The position numbers and the translations under genes were made by a program. From Calliopum simillimum (lineage: Eukaryota > Arthropoda > Insecta > Diptera > Lauxaniidae): a stretch of DNA of 64,000 bases. The stretch covers positions 44,201,061 through 44,265,060 of the forward strand of contig OX638369.1 in the NCBI GenBank assembly GCA_951812925.1, given 5' to 3'. Under the pieces are notes generated by a model, which saw nothing but the letters and a program-made list of their open reading frames with translations, was not told the origin of the DNA and did no database searches. Shown in pieces: positions 47,939 through 59,900 of the stretch. Position 1 is the stretch's first letter. Each line of letters begins with the position of its first letter.

Positions 47939-50900
47939 CTAAATAACAGATAATTTCTCGACACGCGTCAACAATGGAGAGTCTGAATGATATTCCAAAT
48001 TCTTTACAGCAAAATCACCAACTTCATTTGTGAAACACTTTAATGTAGAAATCGCAAATGTACGGATTGGATAATTATAATAGGTGAAGTATTGGCCATT
48101 GACAGCGATCACAAAAGCCTTATCGCTCATACCAAAAGCGATTTTAAACAGCTTACCACGCGTAAATGGAAATTCACCATCGGTCTCTTCATCTTCTGTG
48201 CTAAAACTGTATAAATTCAAATTAATTAATAGATAAATTTGTATATTTTGGAAATTTATTTTTATGACCCAACGCACCTATTATCCTCTCGCTGATAAGA
48301 GCGATATACCGTGGCACGATTAAAGTTGACTAGAAATTTTAATACGATTCTACCGCTGTCATTACACTGAAAACAAATTGAGAATTCTGTTGTGGGTGGT
48401 CCTTTGGCAATGCATTCCATGGCAACAACAGTGCCTATGTCAAGTTAAGTTATTAAATATACTGAAGTGTTTTTTTTTTTTTAATGAAATTTTACCTGCT
48501 TCATATTTCCGTGGAACATCACTCTGAAATGCTATTTTCTCAGGACACATTAAGCTTCTAGGGAATACTAATGGAAACAACATGCGTTGATGAAATTGCG
48601 TAATTTTCTCAAAATCTCCATATAACATGACATAGTTAATATTTTTGGGGAATTTCAAAAACTCAAAGGACCCATAGAGATTATCATTGACATAGATTTC
48701 GAAACTTCTTTGAAGCACAGCTATGCGGAAATTGAATGTCTGACCTGCGAATGAAATAAGTGAGTATAATGAAAACATTTTTAGTTATTTATTTATTTAT
48801 TTATTTACAAGTAATATTATTATAAATAATAAAAGTACTTAGGATAAGACAACACACATTTTTATTTCTTATTTTAATGCAAATTATTGGTGTTTAATGT
48901 ACATTAAAATTTCTCTGAAACATTTAAGAAACAATATAGTACTAATGCATCATTCAACCTCTAGACAATAATCGGTTAATACTTTTGAATAAGTCAAAGT
49001 ACTTGGGGGTTTGTTCGAATCTGAACTGTCAATTTTAAGTTACGAGTCAGGAAAACCTTTATGACGATTAACTCTTGAAAAACGATGCTGGTCCAAAGAA
49101 TGGGATTTGGATTTTATTTCTGCATATCTTCTCTTCTTATACGAGATAAAATTGTATGTTTGTTTGTTTGTTTTTTTGTACTCAATATTTTTTTCTCGAT
49201 TTCAATGAAACTTGGTATAGTGTTAGATATTAGCATACAATGAAGAATGAGCTAGGTATGAACTTTATAAATGCTCACCAGAGGGCGTGGCATCGCATTA
49301 AATTTTAAATTTGATATGATCATAACTCGCAAACAATACAAGATATTTGAATAAAATTTAGTGAGAAGGTACGGTTGAATAATGCCTTGAAACAAACAGA
49401 AAGTGGGCGGGATCGAAGAAGTGCCACGCCCACTTTTTAGCCCTTGATAATTTTTATTCAATATTACTCGAAAACTACTCCAACAATTTTAATGAAAATT
49501 TAGGAGAAGTTACGTCTAAAAACAACTATTAATATGTAATATTCCGTTATATTGGGAAAACTCGGTGAAGGGCGTGGCACCCCCCACAAAAATATAGTGC
49601 GCTATAAAAAGAAAACTACTAAAGCAATCTTTCTGAATTTAACTATAGGGAGTCTACTTGCTATTAGAAACCTACGACTTGAAAGTAGGCAAAATATCAC
49701 CGTTGCGCGTGGAACCTCCCATACAAGCAAAATACGTTAAATGCTATTTCTCGCAAATTTTACAAGGTATTTCAATGAAATTTGGTATGAAGGTACTGCT
49801 TAATAATACCTTGTAACAAAAGAAAAGTGGGCGGGATCGAATAAGTGCCACGCCCACTTTTTAACCCTTAAAAATTTGGATTCATTACTACTCGAAAACG
49901 ACTCCGACAATTTTGATGAAAATGGCGTTAGGAAATAACGCCCAAGGAAATAACGCCCAAAAAAAAAATGAAATAACGCCCAAAAATAAAATGACGTAAT
50001 AACGCCCAAAATTAAAAACGAAATAACGCCCAAAAAATATGAAATAACGCCCAAAAACAAAAACGAAATAACGCCCAAAATTATTATTATATAAATTTGG
50101 GCGATAATCATTTTGGAAATAACGCCCAAAAATTTGGGCTTTATTTCGTTTTTTTGGGCGTTATTTCGTTTTATTTTTAAAAAATGAAATGACGCCCAAA
50201 AACGAAAAACGAAATAACGCCCAAATTATTTTCATACAAATAAATTTTGGGCGTTATTTCCAAAATGATTATCACCCAAATTTATATGAAAATAATTTGG
50301 GCGTTATTTCGTTTTTGATTTTGGGCGTTATTTCATATTTTTTGGGCATTATTTCGTTTTTTATTTTAGGCGTTATTACGTCATTTTATTTTTTGGGCGT
50401 TATTTCGTTTTTTTGGGCGTTATTTCGTTTTTTAAAAAAAAAGAAGGAAATAACGCCCAAAAAAATCGAAATAAAGCCCAAATTTTTGGGCGTTATTTCC
50501 AAAATGATTATCGCCCAAATTTATATAAAAATAATTTGGGCGTTATTTCGTTTTTTTTTTGGGCGTTATTTCCTAACACCGATGAAAATTTAGGAGCTGT
50601 TACGTCTGCAAACAAGTATTAATATGTGATATGCCGTTATATTGGGAAGACTCGTTGAAGGGCGTGGCATCGCCCACAAAAATATGATGCGCTATAAAAA
50701 GAAAACTATTAAAGCAATCTTTCTGAATTTAAGTATAGGGAGTCTACTTGCTTTTAGACACCTACGACCTGAAAGTAGGCAAAATATCGAAAGTGCGCGT
50801 GGAACCTCCCATACAAGTAAAATACATTAAATGCCATTTCTCGCAAACGATACAACATTTTTTATGAAATTTGGTATGCGGATCTGGGTCAGGCGTATCT

Positions 50901-53900
50901 AAAGCATAACAAAAAGAAGACTTTGTTTAATAATTGCCACGCCCATTTTTTTTTTTTTTTCAAAACAAAAATTTTGGTTAATAACTCAGGCACAAAAAAA
51001 AAATAAAAAAATGGAATGAACTGTTTAATTCTTATATGCAGTCTTATGTACTTTTTGACGCTTAGTCCGTCTTCATCAGCAGAACTGTCATTATACCTGC
51101 AGGATTTTGAAAATCCTTGCTTGAAGTTGAAGAAAACGCTGTGTTCAGTCTTATAGCGTAGCTACGAGAAAAGGTAAAATTCTTTTTTATTAATGGCATC
51201 GAATAGTTACACTCTTCTTTGTCCAAATATCTTTTCGGATTTTTCCAATGGGATTTTTATTTTCCGAGTTATGATCCTTTGAAGATAAGATATTTCAGCC
51301 GCCATACAAAAGACGAAATATTTTGGGTGCGTGGCATATCCCATTTATTTATTTTAGGGCATTCTATTTCACCAAAAAAAAATTTTAGTTTTTGATTTTT
51401 CTATATCATTCGATACTTTCCGAGTTTTTCTCATTATTATTCTCATCGGTTTATTTATCATTTTGAAAGCATGACCGTTAGAAGTGAAAAGATACAAGTT
51501 TCATAACAAAAAATAGCTATGAATAAAAACATCGACTAAAATAATAAGATTAGATTGTTGACCGAGCAGGGATCGGTCTCCAGGTACTAATATACTATGA
51601 ACAAAATTAGTTTATTTAAATATAATTTAGTGGTCGCTCGTTATTATTTAAAGGCTTAACGACCAGAAGTCCTTTTCTGAAGTTCAAGAAGTCTCTTGCT
51701 TGTGCTAAAGGCATTTTAGAAAAAAATTGAGTCTGAAAAAGCTCCAATTTTGTTCACACCTCTAAGAAAGTGCGTAGTACCAATAATTCAGCTCATCAAC
51801 GTGTAATCAGAGTGTAATAAAAGAAATCGCTAGGCTCAGTATTTAAGTCCCCGTGGCTCACAAAAGATGCCGAAGAAGATTTCTCCGAAGAAGGTTGCGT
51901 CGAAAACGGACAAGAAATTAACTTTTAGCGATACAGTAAAAGAGTGTCTGGTGCTATCCCTCAGGACAAATGAGGTTTAATTACGGCTTTCCTTTGGGAT
52001 ACGCTTATTGAACTCTGCACCAAAAAACCTACTGTTCAATCACCCCAATTTGATGGCATGACCTGACAGCACGGCTTTCGAGTCATTGATTGCATGCATC
52101 AATACTATTTCGACTTTATAACATCATGCGTTTCTCAGATAGGTGAACTGTGGATGGCCTTGAAGCTTAAGATTATTCCTTGGAAGGATATTCCGAAACC
52201 ACCTGGGGCTAGAACTTTTATCATAGTGGAAAAGGAGAAAATCCTGAGATTGTTCGATTCTAAGACCCCAGACTTGCAACTGAGGACTTGCATACTACCC
52301 GGGCTGAGAAAAAAGCGAGTGTGGTGGTCAGAGTTTTATTATTGAAATTGTATCAGGAGCTATGCAGTATATTAAAAGCAGAGGCAATAAGCTCACCTTC
52401 ACTGCAGAAGTAGCTTATTGCAAATTCTTTGACAATGATGATGTTGAAAAAAAAAAAAAAAAACCAGGCCCTCTTACCGGAGTTGACAATAACACAGGCC
52501 TGCAAATTCGACACTTTTTTTTCCTCTCTTAAATTTTGAAGCCAATTATGGTGGTTTGGAACCTCCTGATCACGAATCTGAACTTGGTTTCTTTCCATCA
52601 TGTCAGAATTTTGAGATATTGCAGTTTTCATAACCTCAAAAATAATGGAAAATCGTGTGTTTTTCACTGTTTTTTAAAATTTTTTAAAATTTGGACGTGA
52701 TAGAGCAATTCTGTAAACGGATTTCGGTTCAACATCAAAAAATACATTAAAAAACACTCTCGTAATTTTAAGAGGGATACCCTTGTTCGTGTGTGCAGCA
52801 TTTGAAAACTTATTAATTCAGTCGTTTGTGCTTACGTACTCTTCAACATCACGCCTAAAATACTCAACATATTTAAGCCATTCTTGCACCATGTATTTTT
52901 TTGGTGCTTCCCGTACGGTTTTGATAGTTGCTATCCATAATATTCATCCAGATATCAAGTTTCATAATGCAGGTAAAGTGAGTAGAAATGAGTTTTTTTT
53001 TTTTTTTTGGTTTTGGTATGTTTTCTTTATGTACCGAGCGAACCGTACTTTCATTCAATTACCCCTATTATCAAGGAAAATCTGTCGGAATATCAGGCGG
53101 ATATATGGTGTTAATATGGTTTCAATATACCAACTGGTGCGGGCGTAGGAGCGACTCAAATAAAATTTTCAATTATACGGAGATTTTTTTTTGTATGAGG
53201 GGTACAACATCCCCTTGTCCAATAGATCCCATATTTCTTATAAATGTGTTGGATCACCAAAAAAACATCTGGTGCAAAAATGGTTTTGATACGTTCAGTA
53301 GTATAGGCGTGGTAGTCTTGTATATACAAAAAAGGCACTTAAGTAAAACTTAAATCACTGAAAATTGTGACGTGCTGGAATTTTTTCAGTATTTTTTTCG
53401 TAATCAGCACACTTAAATCTATAGAAATCGCTGTTTAAAACTTAGAGAGGAAAACCCATGCAGGACTGTGTAATGTTCCCTCCACTCAAACCGTCATTGA
53501 ATATGGTTCAAATAAAACTCCTCTAGAACCATGGTTTCTGAAGATAGAATTCGTGGTCTTAAAGACTTCAAGATTTATCAAAATTTACCCACAAGTCAGG
53601 GAGAGTTAAATCTTGCATATTGGCCCGTAGGGATGTAAATATTTCTGTTTTATCTCACCTTTGGACTGATGACCTAGTTGTAATTCGCGCACATGGGCAA
53701 CCATCGCCCACTATAGAAATGGTAACAGCTTATGACTGGGCTGTCTCACGTTGTTTGGACTTGGTAATAGCTGCTGATGCTAATTCACATCACACACAAT
53801 GATTCAGTATAGACATTAAGGGTCAAGGTGAGGTTTTATAATAAATTTTTAATTTTTCAATTTGCTATAAAGAAAATGAGCCATCTCTTGTAACTCGCGT

Positions 53901-56900
53901 TAGAGCTGAGGGTTTGGATTTGACTTTAATCACAGAATCTGATGAGTTGAAAGTGGATAATTAGCTAGTTTCTGAAACTGATACTTTATAAGATTATAGA
54001 GGTGCAAACGGATGTTTAACAAATTTTGGGGTCTTAAGCCAAAATTAATTTTATGGATATATTAGACCGATTCGGATTAACAGAATTCATGGCTTTGCTT
54101 CACTTAGAGCTTAGAGTGTTATCACGTTGAAGGAATCTGGATCTTGGACATAGAAACCTTATGGTCATGGTAGCACTTTCGCACAACTCCTTGGCTGTGA
54201 TATTAATATTAGAACTAATTACATCAATACCACTTTAACGTTCTCAACCAACTTTTAAGTGAAAATACCTAAAAGGAAGGAGTATTTTGCTTTACCCCGC
54301 TAGTGCAGTGTAGGCATGCCAAATTATTAAGCCCAAAATTAAGGCTCTTGGTTCCAACATTACTATGTCCCTCTCAGCCCAAATTGGGGCAGCTATGTAA
54401 TCTTAGAGTAACTTAGGGTAATGTGGTTACCTTTTTCTTTTTTTGCTAATTTCTACCAAAGTAATGTCAATAGGTTAGCTTGGTAAATTTATTCGTATTA
54501 GTTATTCTATTGTTTTTACTATTTGATAATTCGAAAACTAAAATATTGTCATTTTCAAGCGTGAGGGCAGTTAAATGGAAAGTACCTAAAAATAACTGGA
54601 AAATAAAAGTGTCGGGTAATGTGGCTCACCCTGTCCATTTCCGAAGTAAAACCGTTATTCTCAATTTTTGTTGACTAAAAGTCGAGTAGTATTTTTTAGA
54701 TTATATTTGCTATGAAATGGCTTTATAGGCTTATTAAAGAATATTTTTAAGTAAGATTAATCAAATTCATACTAACAAGTGAATAAGTAATAAGGGTTCC
54801 CGAATCATACGTAAAATAGTGCTCCACGTTACTCAAACTCGGGTGTCCCACACAAGCAATTAGCTTTTTAAGGTGTGATAGTTATCAAAGTTGATATACG
54901 GTATATAATATGGGGCAGTCCACATAACCCGAATACATCACTTTTTTGAAATAGTCATTGATTATATAAAAGAAATATAAAATCAGACTTGCTCATGCAT
55001 TTTGTCATTAAATAATAGTTCCACAATTGCATTAGAGTTACTAGAATTTTAGAAAACAGAGTTCTGAGGAAGTGATTTAGTTATTCACAGAGTCCTACAA
55101 ATAAGTCAACTTGACCTCACAGCATATGTTAAGAAATTGCACACGTATGAGGAGCATAATAGAAAAGCCGAAAAGTGTAAGAAATACGTTTTTCACGTTT
55201 TAATGTGCACAAATAACCAGAATTGTTATACAGTCATTAATATGGGAAATAAAAGGGTGCACCACATTACCCTTATAGTCCACATTACCCTAAATTACTC
55301 TACAATATGTAAGTTGGGTTCCCGGACACAGCAATTTCATTAGGAATTTATTTTGCGGGCTAATTTTAGACAGTCTGACTTAACAACATGTTCTACGTCA
55401 AGGGCGATATGATGACCTTATGACACTAATAAGCGAAATTATCTCATTAGATAGGCGAAGGCACGTCTCAAGATTAGGGCTCACTGACGTAGGAGATCTT
55501 TGTAGAAGTTGTAAAGATCCTGACGTCGAGGAGTCAGTTTTCTATTTCCTATATGAATGCCTAGCGCTGGCAAGCCGATGTTATAAGTTATTCGAAAGTC
55601 ACTTCTTTAACTCTCTTGAAGACTTGGCTTAAAAGAGTCCCAAACCCATTTTGGAGCTTATAAAAATTTCGAAATGTTTCTTATAGTTTGACAATCGACT
55701 ATACAATGGGCCCGACTGCGGCCTAAGTTATGATGATACCGGTCATTTCCCGCGCTAACTTAACCTAGAGGTCGCTCTACTCAGAAACAAGGACTTTTGA
55801 GGGAAAGTTTTATATTTGCCAACGTTTTTCAGTAAATTAGACGTCGTAATTTTAAAAATATTTTCTTGGACCATCTTAATTTTTTCTGTGCAATGTGCAA
55901 AAATATTTCTTTTAAAGTATTTTGGAATAAAAAAAAATTTTTTATTAAAAAAATCAGTTTTTCATACGTTTTTAATACTTCTTAATTTACCTCAAAACTA
56001 CAGTTTGAGCAATGCCATTGTGGTCCAACCCATCTCAAATGAAAGGTTTATGACATCCAAAAATTTATGAAGATAATGTTCGGCAAAAGGATATTTCCCA
56101 AAGTTACGATACTTTTTTTTTTTCATTTGAGATCATACTATATTTGAACAGTGGACTTACACAACTTTTCCAGTCTTTTCTAATAATTACATATTTTGGT
56201 ACAACCTTCAAAGAAAAAAATCGTTTACAAAAATTCATTTTGATGACAAAAATTATTACTAAACTATGAATTTAAAAGAAAAGAGCAGAAAATTTTATGT
56301 AATCCAAACATAATCTCAAAAGTTAAAATAAGCTCGAAATTTTTATGATCAACTGTATCTTTTAATGAATATTTTATTGCTGTAGTGTTATTTCATTATT
56401 TTTGCGAAATCATCCTGGGCTAACTTTGTATGACAAACAAAAAAATTGTCCACCATTTGACCGCCCTCTAGAGTGTGACTAATTGGGGCGGTGGCCTTCA
56501 CCATGCGAAATATTATAGAAAAAATTTTCTCAAACTTTCATCAAACACCAGCGATTTGCGATTAAAGTTGAATATACATATGTTAGACCGGTTCGATTTT
56601 GTATGAAGCAAAAAAAAAATAAAAAATCATCCCGAAACCGACTCAAAATTAAGAAGGACTCTTAAAAACGATATCTGCATCATTTATTTTTTTTTCATTC
56701 CGAGAAAAACCAAAGGAGCACTTTTCATTCTACTGAAGGCCTATTTTAACTAAAAAAATAAGTTTTTAGGTCATAACTTTTTTTTCATTACAAAATGGAT
56801 ACCCAAAGGAGCTTTAGAAGTAAAGACTATGTTTTTATAAAAATTTTCGCTTTTAAAAACTAAAAGTTTTTTTTGGGGATATATTCGCCTCCCAAAATCG

Positions 56901-59900
56901 AATTTTTTACGTCTTTCAATTACGCGGTCGAAAAAACGATTTTTTACTCAAAAGCAATGCATCTAACGAAAAAAGTGTATAAGGCAAATAATGCTTAGAA
57001 TTGTTCAAAGTGTGTATTTGTTAAAAATTTTTTGAGATATTTTATATTTTTTCAAAAAATTATCAAACTAAGAATTTTCAGCTGTTCGTACGTCAGCAAA
57101 ATGCTAGGCTTACTCAGAATCAAGGCATCTACGAAAAAATTGCGTAAGACATAAAATGCTTAGAATCGTTCAAAAAATAGGTGTGAATTTTATAAAAATT
57201 TTTTTGACCAAGTTTTGAAAATTTAAAAATATCTCAAAAAATTCTGAAAAAATTGTTGAAATTTGTAAAACACTTTGTTAGAAACACTTAACGCAAATTT
57301 AGTTTCTAAATTTGAGTTAACTTTGAAATATAATTAGAAAATTTTATATATTGAAAATTGTAAAAAAATAGTTTAGTTTTTGAATAAAACAGAATTACGC
57401 TTCACACTTTTGAATTAAATCAAATAACTTCTAGTGGAATTGGAACTTGGATTCCAATAAAAATTCACCCGTATTTTTTGGACAACTCTGAGCATTTTTT
57501 GCCCTATTCACTTTTTTCGTTAGATGCCTTGCTTTTGAGTAAAAAATCATTTTTTCGACTACGTAATTGTAAAACGTTAAATTATAATTTATCGATAACA
57601 CAGGTTTACAAAAAAAAAAAAAAAAATGTCATGGCGTTTTGACCAGACTATGTGTTTCCTAGGGACTTTGACGTCCTGAATCCGAATCTGGTGTCCGTTT
57701 TTTTCCAGAACGTCTGAGAAAAAATATTTCAAGGTCATATAGAGGTCATGTGTCGTTTAGTGATAAATTCGCTAAAATTCTGAAACTAATTTTTTATCAT
57801 TGAGTTCTTAGGTCTTAAAAAGAATATGTGATCAAAAAGGGTATCTCGGACTTAGTTTCGGAGATATAGCCATCGAAAGATCCGGATATATCTTCTATGA
57901 AAACCGCTATAAGTTGGGAACCACTGGATGGATTTGTAAAATATTGGTGTCATATGAAAGGTATTTTAACAGCCTATAAATATTTTGAGCATATTTTCAA
58001 TTGGATTCATAGTGTTTGAGATTTGACTTTGTTAGAAATTTTGTGAAATTTTTCAATTAGAACAACAAATAAATCAACAACAACAACAAAATACTTCTCA
58101 TATGACACCAATATTTTTTTAGTCCATCCAGGGGTTCGCAACTTATAGCGGTTTTCATAGAAGATATATCCGGAACTTTTGATGACGAGATACCCTTTTT
58201 GATCACATATTCTTTTTAAGACCTAAGAACACAATGATAAAAAACTAGTTTCAGAATTTTTGCGAATTTATCACTAAACGACACATGAACCCCGTTTTGA
58301 TCTCCATATGACCTTGAAATCTTTTTCCTCAGACGTGCTGGAAAAAAATGGACGCGGGATTCGGATTCAGGACGTCAAAGTCCCTAGGAACGCATAGGCT
58401 GGTCAAAACGCCATGACATTTTTTTTTTTTTTTTTTTAAACCTGTGTTATCGATAAATTATAATTTAACGTTTTACAATTACGTAGTCGAAAAAATGATT
58501 TTTTACTCAAAAGCAAGGCATCTAACGAAAAAAGTGAATAGGGCAAAAAAGGCTTAGAGTTGTCCAAAAAATACGGGTGAATTTTTACAGAATTTTTGAG
58601 ATATTTTATAAATTTTCAAAACTTGGTCAAAAAATTTTTTATAAAATTCACACTTATTTTTTGAAGGATTCTAAGCATTTTACGTCTTACGCAATTTTTT
58701 CGTAGATGCCTTGATTCAGAGTATGCCTAGCATTTTGCTGACGTACGAACAGCTGAAAAGTCTTAGTTTGATAATTTTTTGAAAAAATATAAAATATCTC
58801 AAAAAATTTTTTAGTAAACCTGTGTAGTTATCGATTTTGAGACGAGAATTTTATTTATGCCCCCAAAAAAAAATGTATAATTTTTAAGCTCCAAAATTTT
58901 TGTAAAAACATTGTCTTTACTGCTAAAGCACGCTTGGATATCCATTTTTTAACACGTTGAGTGCCACCATATAAGCAAAATGTCCTCCGTCAGGTGCCAC
59001 GTGAACCGCCGGCGGTACACACTCAACTTTCACCTGTGTGCCACGTGCACCGCCGCACAAAGGGGTATTGTAAGCGCTTTTATGCATTTAATTGAAAAAA
59101 AAAATTTTTTGAAGAACCAGTTTTTTTTGATACCGTTTTAAAGATAATTAAATTCTGCGTCACAAACAATAAAAATTGTTGACCTACCACTACTAGTAAA
59201 AAAGTTATATGCGGTTGAAGATCAAATTTTTTTGCTTTCGTTCGCGCGCTGTGAAAAATTTGAATTTTTTGGCTTTTTTAAAGTACATTTTTATTAAAAA
59301 AAAAAGCTTTTGTGGAAAAAGTTTTAATGGAACCTTTAACTTCAGGTAATTGTGGTTCTTATTACATAAAAGTTTTTTGAGTTAATGTTTGAAAAATTTT
59401 GTTTTATATACATTAAATATGTGTTAAAAAATTAAGGTCTTTTATTATTCAAGTGGAGTTAAAGTATTTTAGGTTGTGCAAGGTTTTCATCTTGTTATGA
59501 TTTTCTTTGACTATAGACTGTCCATAATAAGTGTTAAAAATTTGGTTGTGCCATGTTTTGCTCCTTCGGAATTATTAAACTCTTTGTGAGAGAACTCCAG
59601 TCGCTATAATCACAAGAAGCAAGTGCAGCCACCAAAAATGCAATGATTTTTTTTCTTTTTGTTTTGTTTTTCTTCTTAAATTTTGATGGACTCTATTAGA
59701 TCAGGTATTTTTGTAATACAAAAGTGGTTTTTGTTTTGTGAAAAAGTGTTTTTTTCATATATAAATTTTTTTTTTTGTTCGGTAGTTTAAAATTAAGTGC
59801 ATTTTGGCTATATACATAGACATATAGTCGTTCCAAAAGTGAGCTCAAACAAAAATGTTTTGATTTTAATAAAGAGTAGACATTTAAGTTACTTTTTATG

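Noticed and set aside
49800..50622. Frames of 69-134 codons encoding LGVISF/GRYF repeats on both strands
   Set aside because: They lie inside the foldback array; the peptides only mirror the repeated DNA word.
52094..52345. 83-codon frame considered as a free-standing host gene
   Set aside because: It matches the order of motifs of a retroposon ORF1 and is broken by frameshifts on both sides.
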